Shown piece by piece: positions 5,866 to 12,724 of a stretch of DNA of 13,798 nt. A program made the translations under genes and the position numbers. The stretch is from Caryophanales bacterium UBA5455. GTDB lineage: Bacteria; Bacillota_I; Bacilli_A; RFN20; CAG-826. The notes under the pieces are model-generated. The model was not told where the DNA came from. It was given only the letters and a program-made list of their open reading frames with translations, and did not search any database. Numbering within the stretch: position 1 is the first letter of the stretch; each line of letters starts with the position of its first letter. Location of the stretch: contig DIQT01000015.1 of NCBI GenBank assembly GCA_002427365.1, positions 34,381 to 48,178 of the forward strand, given 5' to 3'.

Positions 5866-7077
5866 ATGTTAGTAGATCGGTTTATTAAATATGTGAAAAT
5901 TGACACACAAAGTGATGAGGAATCATTAGCAATTCCTAGTACAAAAAAGCAACTTAATTTATCAAGATTATTAGTTGAAGAACTTCATCATCTTGGTGTA
6001 AGTAATGCGGAACTTGATGATTATGGTGTTGTTTATGCTTTCATCAAAGCACCAAACGCTGATGAAAAGACAATTACAATTGGTTTAAACGCTCACGTTG
6101 ATACGGCGTTAGAAATGAGCGGCAAAGACGTTAAGCCGCAAATTATTAAAAATTATGCGGGTAATGATATTACGCTTAATGAATCGTTAGGCATTTTCTT
6201 AAGCCCAAAAGAATTTCCAGAATTACTAACGCTAAAAGGTCAAGATTTAATTGTGACCGATGGAACAACGTTATTAGGCGCTGATGATAAAGCGGGACTA
6301 GCGATTATTATGGAAGTTGTTCAAGCAATTATGAAAAACCCTGACCAATTAAAAGTAAATCTTGCGTTAGCCTTTACGCCGGATGAAGAAATTGGCCGCG
6401 GTGTCGCTAACTTTGATATTAAACGGTTTGGCGCTACATATGCTTATACGATTGATGGGGGCGATATTAACTACGCCAACTATGAAAACTTTAATGCCGC
6501 AAGTGCGGTAGTTCGCATTCAAGGGAAAGCGATTCATCCTGGATCCGCTCTTGGGCAAATGATTAATGCTTCAACCGTGGCAATCGAATTTCATGCGTTA
6601 CTTGATCCCTTAATGGTGCCCGAAAAAACAAGCGGGTATGAAGGCTTTAACCATTTAAATAATATTGAAGGTGGCGTTGAACAAGCAGAACTAAATTATA
6701 TTATTCGTAATCACGATTTAGCAAAACTTGACCAACAAAAAGAACAATTTATCTTAGCCGCGAAGACAATTAATAATAAATATAATAAAGAAATTGTAAA
6801 AGTTGAAATAGTTGATAGTTATCGAAATATGGCGGATTTAATTAAAAAAGATCCGCGCTCCTTAAAGCGAATGGAAGCCGCGTATAAAAAATTAGGTTTA
6901 CCCTTAACTTATATTCCTATTCGTGGAGGCACGGATGGGGCTGGGTTATCGTATCAAGGTGTTTTAACCCCAAACCTAGGAACCGGCGGATATAACGCGC
7001 ATGGTAAATATGAATTTGTTTCGATTAACCAAATGGAAAAAATGGTGGAAATCGTTCTAACAATGTTAAGTATTTAA
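5866..7077 (+). CDS. pepT: Peptidase T (tripeptide aminopeptidase)
   Basis: PepT is a cytoplasmic di-zinc M20 peptidase that releases the N-terminal residue of tripeptides, completing breakdown of imported or recycled peptides. The 403-residue length is typical. Visible family landmarks are NAHVDTA with the metal His77 and catalytic Asp79, GADDKAGLA with the bridging Asp140, DEEIGRG with the Glu174-Glu175 pair, TIDGG with the metal Asp197, the dimerisation-domain IHPGSA, and near the C-terminus RGGTDGAGLS and NLGTGGYNAHGKYEFVS with the last metal histidine. All active-site residues appear present, so the enzyme should be active. It stands alone between the rpsO terminator and its own terminator, with no visible operon partner. 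Confidence 0.95.
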   Translation: MLVDRFIKYVKIDTQSDEESLAIPSTKKQLNLSRLLVEELHHLGVSNAELDDYGVVYAFIKAPNADEKTITIGLNAHVDTALEMSGKDVKPQIIKNYAGNDITLNESLGIFLSPKEFPELLTLKGQDLIVTDGTTLLGADDKAGLAIIMEVVQAIMKNPDQLKVNLALAFTPDEEIGRGVANFDIKRFGATYAYTIDGGDINYANYENFNAASAVVRIQGKAIHPGSALGQMINASTVAIEFHALLDPLMVPEKTSGYEGFNHLNNIEGGVEQAELNYIIRNHDLAKLDQQKEQFILAAKTINNKYNKEIVKVEIVDSYRNMADLIKKDPRSLKRMEAAYKKLGLPLTYIPIRGGTDGAGLSYQGVLTPNLGTGGYNAHGKYEFVSINQMEKMVEIVLTMLSI

Positions 7078-7097
7078 CGCAAATTTTAAATTAAATG

Positions 7098-7122
7098 AAT
7101 AGGTGGAAACACCTATTTTTTT
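7098..7122 (+). terminator. Rho-independent terminator of pepT
   Basis: An 8-bp stem pairs 7098-7105 with 7110-7117 around a GAAA tetraloop, and a run of seven T spans 7116-7122. It lies 20 bases after the pepT stop. Confidence 0.9.
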
Positions 7123-7196
7123 ATCTATATTATATAGCGCACTTATATTTTTTACTAAATGCTTTTTCGCTATGCAAAAATGGAAATAATTCCGAC

Positions 7197-7203
7197 AAAG
7201 GAG
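7197..7203 (+). promoter_or_regulatory. Ribosome binding site of the frameshifted lipoprotein
   Basis: AAAGGAG lies 7 bases before the ATG at 7211, ideal spacing. This ATG is one base out of frame with the lipoprotein coding frame, while ATGs in the lipoprotein frame (7159, 7180) have no such site. It therefore marks the original start and exposes the frameshift. Confidence 0.75.
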
Positions 7204-7210
7204 AAAAACA

Positions 7211-7458
7211 ATGAAAAAAAACTAACTTTAAGTTTCCTAATGTTTTTAACTTTACTTTTAAGTTCATGTGGAACGCCAAATAGTTCAAGCGATGAATTAC
7301 CAAGTGATAACTCCCCATCAACAAGTGAAAAGCCTAGTGAAGAACTTAGCGACCAATCTTCGGAACCATCAAGTTCGATTACCGCTGATGAAGCCGCACG
7401 CTATGAAGCAAGCTTAAACGGAAGTAGTTGGAAGCAAGATCATTTATACATTCACTAA
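7211..7458 (+). CDS. Lipoprotein N-terminal fragment with apparent frameshift in an A8 tract
   Basis: The lipoprotein frame reads KKLTLSFLMFLTLLLSSCG, a classic short lipoprotein signal peptide with lipobox LSSC, followed by a Ser/Glu/Pro-rich linker (about 7281-7380) and then ITADEAARYEASLNGSSWKQ and HLYIH before a TAA. The best start, ATG at 7211 with its AAAGGAG site, reads only M-K-K-N-stop. One extra A in the 8-A run at 7214-7221 would join it to the lipoprotein frame as MKKKLTLSF, with lipid-bearing Cys20. Without a shift the frame is open back to ATGs at 7180 and 7159, but those lack a ribosome site and would give an odd charged extension. The end looks truncated: in secreted pullulanases a W...LxIHY segment opens the CBM41/PUD starch-binding domain, so this may be the head of a lost glucan-binding lipoprotein. 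That last point is inference from few residues. Confidence 0.5.
7214..7221 (+). repeat. A8 homopolymer at the lipoprotein start
   Basis: Eight A directly follow the ATG at 7211. A length of 9 (or 6) would put the start in frame with the signal peptide; 8 places a TAA after four codons. Such tracts are prone to replication or transcription slippage and also to sequencing error. Confidence 0.7.
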
Positions 7459-7459
7459 A

Positions 7460-7698
7460 CATAATCCCATATTCTCATATAGCGTATTTTCGCCCATATT
7501 TTTGTATATATTTAATGGCAAGTTTATCTAAATTAGAAAAGTCATCGCTCGCGCTTAGTATTGCTTTGGCAATCGCTAAAGTTATGACCGTATCATCAGT
7601 GTAAAAGCAATCATCATCTAAAAAATCAAAGTCTTTCAACTTGAAATTATTAAACTCAACCGTGACCCGACAAGATCACCAATAATTGCTCCAAGCAT
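7460..7698 (-). pseudogene. Decayed ADP-ribosylglycohydrolase (DraG/ARH family)
   Basis: The minus strand encodes the N-terminal third of an ADP-ribosylglycohydrolase, an enzyme family that removes ADP-ribose from proteins or small molecules with two magnesium ions. From the ATG at 7698, preceded by GGAG, it reads MLGAIIGDLVGSR. The frame then breaks near 7658; one missing base restores EFNNFKLKDFDFLDDD, CFYTDDTVITLAIAKAIL, and NLDKLAIKYIQKYGRKYA. The first block and the TDDT metal-binding motif are diagnostic. A TGA at 7477-7475 stops the frame, although EYGIMF after it still aligns with the family's YGxxF. Nothing recognisable follows and the remaining two thirds (family length about 250-330) are missing, because the tail runs into the lipoprotein fragment on the other strand. 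The left boundary is approximate. The gene is broken by a frameshift, a stop and a truncation. Confidence 0.8.
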
Positions 7699-7819
7699 TT
7701 TTACTCCAATCGTCTTAATGTTTAGCCAAACATAAAGAAATCTACCTATATAGTTATTATAATGGTTATTTTAGAAATAAAAAGTGATCAAGATAAGTAA
7801 GTAGTTCATTATATAATAA

Positions 7820-7848
7820 TTGTTAATTACTTATTGAAAGTGTATAAT
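7820..7848 (+). promoter_or_regulatory. Sigma-A-like promoter of the second lipoprotein gene
   Basis: A -35 box TTGTTA (7820-7825) and a perfect -10 box TATAAT (7843-7848) are separated by 17 bases. The start of transcription would be near 7855, so the leader is very short and carries only the AGAGGT ribosome site at 7855-7860. An 8-base inverted repeat (7793-7800 ATAAGTAA with 7827-7834 TTACTTAT) has its right arm in the spacer; it could be an operator or chance in AT-rich DNA. The rest of the gap from 7699 to 7819 shows no gene. Confidence 0.65.
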
Positions 7849-7867
7849 TTATTTAGAGGTTAAAAAG

Positions 7868-8734
7868 ATGAAACTTAAAAAAATAACAAAAACGCTTATT
7901 CTAACAAGTTTATTTGGAATAATGTTAGCAAGCTGTGGCACAAACACGGTTGTTAATGAAGAAAAACTACAAAAAGTTAATACAAGCGCTAAACGCCAAG
8001 AAATTCGTGATGGGATTATTGAAGAAAATGAAGAAATGCCGAATTTAACAATTAATGGAAGTATTAAATCTGAAAACCAAGTTGATCTTCTTGGAAATCC
8101 AATGACAACAAAAGTTGATGCATCGATTAGTGGACTCATCGCTGGAAATAACGTTTCACTAGAATTAAAAAGTAATGTAGAAATTTCCGCGCTTGAACGG
8201 ACGGCGACTTCAAAATCTAATAACAAAATTAATATTCAAGATAATAAGGTGTTTTTATCAGCAAAAACAAGTGCGGTTGAAGGAAACAATAAAAAGGAAA
8301 CAAGCACTGCATATTCTTTCACCCTAGATGAAAAAGTAAACGAACTACTTAATCTTGATTTTAGTGGTTTATTTGAAGCCGCGGATGCGAGTGAAGAACT
8401 TGAACCATTAGGGTTCTATCAAATGGGTTCAAAATATGTTCTATCTGTAAATGAAGCACTTTTAGATGATGAAGTTGACGTTAGTGAAGAAAATGAAGCG
8501 TCTTTTAGTTTCTATTTGGTCTTTAATAAAAACTATAAATTTGAAGCAATTGAACTTTCGGCAATCGTGAATGTCGAAGAAGTAATGGATTCCAAAAGTT
8601 ATACAAAAACAAATATGTCATTTGTTGCCAAAAGAACAAATGAAAAATATAAAAGCTTAACAACAAGTGAAATCGAAGGGTATACACCGCTTGGTGAAGA
8701 CTTTGATATTAGTGACCTTTTTCCATTTATTTAA
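7868..8734 (+). CDS. Predicted membrane-anchored lipoprotein of unknown function
   Basis: I do not recognise this 288-residue protein beyond its export signal. Residues 1-22 form a lipoprotein signal peptide with a Lys-rich start (MKLKKITK), a hydrophobic core and lipobox LASC, giving a lipid-bearing Cys23, so the mature protein should sit on the outer face of the membrane. The mature part is rich in Glu, Ser, Asn and Lys and poor in Pro, Trp and Cys. It alternates polar and hydrophobic residues in short strands (for example LTINGSIKSENQVDLLG, VSLELKSNVEISALE, ASFSFYLVFNKNYKFEAIELSAIVNVEE), which suggests a mostly beta fold, possibly like the LolA/LppX-type lipid-binding sheets; that is speculation. 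The ATG at 7868 has AGAGGT 7 bases upstream. It has its own promoter and terminator and is a single-gene unit. Confidence 0.8.
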   Translation: MKLKKITKTLILTSLFGIMLASCGTNTVVNEEKLQKVNTSAKRQEIRDGIIEENEEMPNLTINGSIKSENQVDLLGNPMTTKVDASISGLIAGNNVSLELKSNVEISALERTATSKSNNKINIQDNKVFLSAKTSAVEGNNKKETSTAYSFTLDEKVNELLNLDFSGLFEAADASEELEPLGFYQMGSKYVLSVNEALLDDEVDVSEENEASFSFYLVFNKNYKFEAIELSAIVNVEEVMDSKSYTKTNMSFVAKRTNEKYKSLTTSEIEGYTPLGEDFDISDLFPFI

Positions 8735-8752
8735 AACTAAATTAGCTAAAAT

Positions 8753-8784
8753 GAAACCACTACAAAAATAGTGGTTTTCTTTTT
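8753..8784 (+). terminator. Rho-independent terminator of the second lipoprotein gene
   Basis: A 9-bp stem pairs 8754-8762 with 8769-8777 around the loop CAAAAA, and TTTTCTTTTT follows (8775-8784). It lies 19 bases after the stop. Confidence 0.88.
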
Positions 8785-8836
8785 ACTATATTTCGATGAA
8801 ATTGTGCGTTAAATAAACATTTAATTAATATAGTTA

Positions 8837-8845
8837 TGGTATAAT
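8837..8845 (+). promoter_or_regulatory. Extended -10 promoter of pnp
   Basis: TGGTATAAT is a perfect extended -10 element (TGn plus TATAAT at 8840-8845). The expected -35 position holds no good TTGACA match, which is usual for extended -10 promoters. The leader from about 8852 to 8895 is strongly purine-rich and unstructured, ending in the AGAGGA ribosome site. Confidence 0.6.
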
Positions 8846-8895
8846 AAGCACGGAAAACTTAAATCAAAGAAAAAGAAAAGAGAAAAGAGGAAATT

Positions 8896-11115
8896 ATGTC
8901 GAAAAAAGTTTACAAGTTAGAGTTTGAAGGAAAACTATTCCAAGTCGAAATTGGCGAATTAGCCAAACAATCAGATGGTGCTGTTTTAGTTAGATACAAT
9001 GAATCAGTTATTTTAAGCACTGCTGTTTTAAGTCCAAAACCAACGATGATGGATTACTTCCCATTATCGGTTGAATACATCGAAAAAATGTATGCAGTTG
9101 GGAAAATTCCCGGCGGTTTTTTACGGCGTGAAGGTCGGAGCGGTGAACACGCAACCTTAACCGGTCGGATGATTGACCGGCCATTACGTCCCTTATTCCC
9201 CGAAGGAATGAGAAATGAAATTCAACAATTAAACACTGTCTTAAGTGTTGATCCTGACGCCCCTGCCGAAATGGCGGCAATGCTTGGTGCATCCTTAGCG
9301 GTTTCATTAAGCAAGATTCCATTTAATGGCCCCGTTGCTGGTGTCCAAGTTGGCCGGGTCAATGGTGAATTTGTTATTAACCCAAATTCTGAACAACGCG
9401 AAGTAAGCGACCTTGAATTAACTGTTGCGGGGACATATGACGCAATTAACATGGTTGAAGCCGGCGCAGCTGAATTAAGTGAAGATGAAATGCTTGAAGC
9501 AATCATGTTAGCGCATGATGGCATTAAAAAATTATGTGCTTTCCAAAAAGAAATTATTGCGGATAACCCGATTGAAAAAGTTGAAGTCCCGCTCTTTGTT
9601 CCAAATGAAGAACTTCGGGAAGAAATTACCACTCGCGCTTACCCACAAATGAAAGCCGCAATTAGTATTTTTGATAAATTAGAACGGCAAAACGCGGTTG
9701 AAGCGGTTGTCGAAGAAGTCGTTGCTGAATACGAAGCAAAAGAATACGCAAGTGAAAGCGAAAAAGCGAGTGTCTTAAGCGACATTCGGATTATTTTAGA
9801 AAGCGTTGAAGCAGCTGAAGTTCGGCGCCTCATTACCGAAGAAAAAATTCGGCCTGATGGCAGAAAAGTTGATGAAGTTCGGCCAATTGAATGCCAAGTT
9901 GATATTTTACCGCGGGCTCATGGTAGCGCATTATTTACACGCGGCCAAACCCAAACCTTATCGACAGTTACATTAGGACCAAAATCTGATGCACAAATGA
10001 TCGATGATTCAACTGAAGAAGAATCACGGCGCTTTATGCATCATTATAACTTCCCACCATTCTCCGTTGGTTCGATTAAACGGTTAATTACGGGTAGACG
10101 TGAAATTGGCCATGGCAAACTTGGTGAAAAAGCCTTAAGTTATGTTATTCCTAGTGAAGAAGAATTCCCTTATACAATTCGGGTTGTTTCTGAAGTTTTA
10201 GAATCAAACGGTTCCTCTTCCCAAGCTTCCATTTGTTCTTCATCAATGGCGTTAATGGCCGCGGGTGTGCCAATAAAAGATATGGTCACCGGTATTGCAA
10301 TGGGTTTAGTAATGGATGGCGAAATTGAAGATAACGCCCCTTACACGATTTTAACCGACATTCAAGGCTTAGAAGACCACTTTGGCGACATGGACTTTAA
10401 AGTTGCTGGTACATCCAAAGGAATTACCGCCTTACAAATGGATATTAAAATTAAAGGAATTACCCGCGAAATCCTAGCGGAAGCCCTTGCTCAAGCGCAT
10501 AAAGCACGGAATGAAATTCGGGCGTTACAACTTGCGTGCATTAGTGAACCACGCGCAGACGTTGGCAAATACGCACCAAAGATGGAAACATTCATGATTG
10601 ATCCTGATAAGATTCGTGAAGTCATTGGTACGGGTGGAAAAGTCATTAATGAAATTATTGCGACGCATGACAATTGCAAAATTGACATTGAAGATTCTGG
10701 TCAAGTGACGATTTATCATATGAGCCGTGATGTTATTAACGCGACCAAAGAAACGATTCTTAACATTGTTAAAGAAGCTAAAGTTGGTGATGTTTACGAA
10801 GGTACCGTTAATCGGATTGAAGAATATGGTGCATTTGTTAACTTATTTGGCACAACTGATGGGTTACTCCACGTGAGCCGGATGGCGTATGGCCGGACAA
10901 ATCATCCTAGTGATCTCGTTCAATTAGGCGACAAAATTAAAGTTGTTGTAACTGAAATTGATGAACGGGGTAAGGTAAAAGTTTCCCACCGTGAATTCAC
11001 CGAAAAACCCGAAGGTTGGGTTGAAGGTGAAGCACAACCAAATAAACCAGGCCGCGATAACCGGTCGAACAATAAAGGCGATAGAAAACCATTTAAACGG
11101 CGTGAAAATCGTTAA
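8896..11115 (+). CDS. pnp: Polynucleotide phosphorylase (PNPase)
   Basis: PNPase degrades RNA from the 3' end with phosphate and is a core enzyme of mRNA turnover; it acts as a cytoplasmic trimer, often with RNase E/Y and a helicase. The 739-residue protein has the full domain set. The first RNase PH domain has AVLSPKPTMMDYFPLSVEY, GGFLRREGR and TGRMIDRPLRPLFPEG; a helical linker follows. The second, catalytic RNase PH domain starts at about residue 315 with IRPDGRKVDEVRPIE and includes GSALFTRGQTQTLSTVTLG, FMHHYNFPPFSVG, RREIGHG and SNGSSSQASICSSS. The KH domain has the GTGG loop near 578-581. The S1 domain spans about 628-695. A basic, Asn/Arg-rich tail closes the protein and is slightly longer than usual, perhaps for RNA or partner binding. 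The AGAGG site supports the ATG at 8896. Confidence 0.97.
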   Translation: MSKKVYKLEFEGKLFQVEIGELAKQSDGAVLVRYNESVILSTAVLSPKPTMMDYFPLSVEYIEKMYAVGKIPGGFLRREGRSGEHATLTGRMIDRPLRPLFPEGMRNEIQQLNTVLSVDPDAPAEMAAMLGASLAVSLSKIPFNGPVAGVQVGRVNGEFVINPNSEQREVSDLELTVAGTYDAINMVEAGAAELSEDEMLEAIMLAHDGIKKLCAFQKEIIADNPIEKVEVPLFVPNEELREEITTRAYPQMKAAISIFDKLERQNAVEAVVEEVVAEYEAKEYASESEKASVLSDIRIILESVEAAEVRRLITEEKIRPDGRKVDEVRPIECQVDILPRAHGSALFTRGQTQTLSTVTLGPKSDAQMIDDSTEEESRRFMHHYNFPPFSVGSIKRLITGRREIGHGKLGEKALSYVIPSEEEFPYTIRVVSEVLESNGSSSQASICSSSMALMAAGVPIKDMVTGIAMGLVMDGEIEDNAPYTILTDIQGLEDHFGDMDFKVAGTSKGITALQMDIKIKGITREILAEALAQAHKARNEIRALQLACISEPRADVGKYAPKMETFMIDPDKIREVIGTGGKVINEIIATHDNCKIDIEDSGQVTIYHMSRDVINATKETILNIVKEAKVGDVYEGTVNRIEEYGAFVNLFGTTDGLLHVSRMAYGRTNHPSDLVQLGDKIKVVVTEIDERGKVKVSHREFTEKPEGWVEGEAQPNKPGRDNRSNNKGDRKPFKRRENR

Positions 11116-11133
11116 TTAATCTAAATTTTAATT

Positions 11134-11167
11134 AAGCGCTAGGGAGCATTATTCCTAGCGTTTTTTT
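11134..11167 (+). terminator. Rho-independent terminator of pnp
   Basis: A 9-bp stem pairs 11137-11145 with 11152-11160 around the loop GCATTA, with one G-U pair, and is followed by seven T (11161-11167). Two A-U pairs and a G-U pair can extend its base. It lies 18 bases after the pnp stop. Confidence 0.92.
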
Positions 11168-11176
11168 ATTTATCGA

Positions 11177-11205
11177 TTGTTTATATTTACATTTCTCGCT
11201 ATAAT
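11177..11205 (+). promoter_or_regulatory. Sigma-A-like promoter of the glp-like operon
   Basis: A -35 box TTGTTT (11177-11182) and a perfect -10 box TATAAT (11200-11205) are 17 bases apart. A second TATAAT at 11235-11240 has no -35 partner. The leader from about 11212 to 11275 is AT-rich without a clear hairpin, riboswitch or catabolite-response site. Confidence 0.6.
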
Positions 11206-11275
11206 AAAATAGTAAATAGAACAAAGTAAAAAAATATAATTTATTGCGTGAGATTTTGATGAAAGGAACCAAAAT

Positions 11276-12724
11276 ATGGCTTTAGAACAACATTTTGACA
11301 TTATCATCATCGGTGGTGGTGTCATTGGTGCGTTAATTGCGCGTGAAGTGAGTAAATATAACGCAAAAGTGCTTGTCTTAGAAAAAAATAATGATGTGTG
11401 TAGTGAAACAAGTGCGGCCAACTCGGCGATTGTCCATAGCGGCTATGATCCAGTTCCTGGAACTTTAAAAGCCCATTTTAATGTGGCGAGTATTCCGCTA
11501 TTTCCAAAGTTATGTCAAGAACTTGATGTCGAATTTCATCAAATCGGTTCCTTAACAGTCGCAATGAGTGAGGCCGACTTACCGCGCCTTAAACATCTTG
11601 AAGAGCAAGCAGCGCTTAATAATGTTCCCGTTCAAATATTAAATCGCGATGACGTATTAATCTTTGAACCAAAAATTAATAAAGCAGTTTCGGGTGCGTT
11701 ATTTGCCCCAACTGCGGGGGTTGTTAATCCGTTTGAATTAACAATTCATGCGATGGAAAATGCGATTGATAATGGCGTTGAGTTATTGTTAAATGAAAAA
11801 GTCGAAGGTATTTTTAAAGTTGATGATGGATGGAAAGTTGTTAGTGCATCTGGTAAAGCGTTTATTACGAAAGCAATCGTTAATGCCGCTGGTGTCCACG
11901 CTGATAAAATTGCCCGCCTCGTTGGCGATGATTCATTTTTCATTAAACCCCGTAAAGGTTCGTATTATGTCTTAGACCATTTTGATAACAATTTTGTTAA
12001 TCACGTTATTTTCCCAATGCCAAGTGAAAAAGGTAAAGGAATTTTACTAACCCCAACAACATCGCGAAACTACTTAGTTGGACCAAGTTCCGAATTTAGT
12101 GGTGATACGCTTGATGTCGCAACGGATACGCTAACAATGGAAAATATTAAGCAAAATGCGATTAATTTATTACCCGACATTCCATTTCATCAAGTGATTA
12201 GGGTCTTTTCCGGCTTACGGGCAACCCCAAGTACCGGCGACTTTATTATTAAAGAAGCAAGTAATGCTAGAGGTTTTTATAATGTTGCAGGGATCGAATC
12301 GCCTGGCTTAGCGGCGGGGCCCGCAATTGCGAAACATGTCGTTGAACAATTATTAACGCCATATTTAGGTTTAATAGCAAAAGAAGACTTTAATCCATTT
12401 GTGAAACCTTATATCCATGTCGCGCGACTTGATCATGAAAGTCGCCATAAGTTAACCGAAATTAATAAACAATATGCGGATATTGTTTGTAACTGTGAAC
12501 AAGTTTCGCTTGGTGAAATATTAGATACGCTTACGAGGTCATGCCCACCGCATTCGTTAAAAGCGGTGAAAAATCGGACCCGCGCTGGCTTTGGTAAATG
12601 TCAAGGTGGTGTTTGCCAACTTCGCTTAATTAAAATTTTAGCGGACTATTATGGTATTTCCCCAACTGATGTTGTGTATGGAAATGAAGACTCACATTTT
12701 TTACGTGAAGAAAGCAAGAAATGA
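11276..12724 (+). CDS. glpA: GlpA-like FAD-dependent glycerol-3-phosphate dehydrogenase with BFD-type [2Fe-2S] domain
   Basis: The 482-residue protein belongs to the GlpA/LhgO group of FAD oxidoreductases. In Firmicutes and Thermotoga the form with a BFD domain is linked to glycerol-3-phosphate oxidation to dihydroxyacetone phosphate. The N-terminal FAD site is IIIGGGVIGA with GGGVIG at 13-18, followed by the acidic end of the second strand in VLVLEK. SAANSAIVHSGYDPVPGTLKA is the family's flavin and substrate loop, and GIESPGLAAGPAIAKHV is the C-terminal FAD motif. The last 80 residues carry C405-x-C407 in VCNCEQV and C442-x4-C447 in GKCQGGVC, the pattern of a BFD-like [2Fe-2S] domain that should pass electrons to a partner. 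AAAGGA at 11262-11267 supports the ATG at 11276. The TGA stop overlaps the next ATG (ATGA), with an in-frame TAA just behind. The true substrate could instead be another 2-hydroxy acid. Confidence 0.82.
   Translation: MALEQHFDIIIIGGGVIGALIAREVSKYNAKVLVLEKNNDVCSETSAANSAIVHSGYDPVPGTLKAHFNVASIPLFPKLCQELDVEFHQIGSLTVAMSEADLPRLKHLEEQAALNNVPVQILNRDDVLIFEPKINKAVSGALFAPTAGVVNPFELTIHAMENAIDNGVELLLNEKVEGIFKVDDGWKVVSASGKAFITKAIVNAAGVHADKIARLVGDDSFFIKPRKGSYYVLDHFDNNFVNHVIFPMPSEKGKGILLTPTTSRNYLVGPSSEFSGDTLDVATDTLTMENIKQNAINLLPDIPFHQVIRVFSGLRATPSTGDFIIKEASNARGFYNVAGIESPGLAAGPAIAKHVVEQLLTPYLGLIAKEDFNPFVKPYIHVARLDHESRHKLTEINKQYADIVCNCEQVSLGEILDTLTRSCPPHSLKAVKNRTRAGFGKCQGGVCQLRLIKILADYYGISPTDVVYGNEDSHFLREESKK

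Noticed and set aside
7849..8226. 125-codon minus-strand open frame opposite the second lipoprotein.
   Set aside because: The plus-strand frame has a promoter, ribosome site, signal peptide and lipobox; the minus frame has none and is a shadow.
9222..9632. 136-codon minus-strand open frame inside pnp.
   Set aside because: It is Ser/Ala-rich with no domain or ribosome site and is fully antisense to the catalytic PNPase region; it is a codon-usage shadow.
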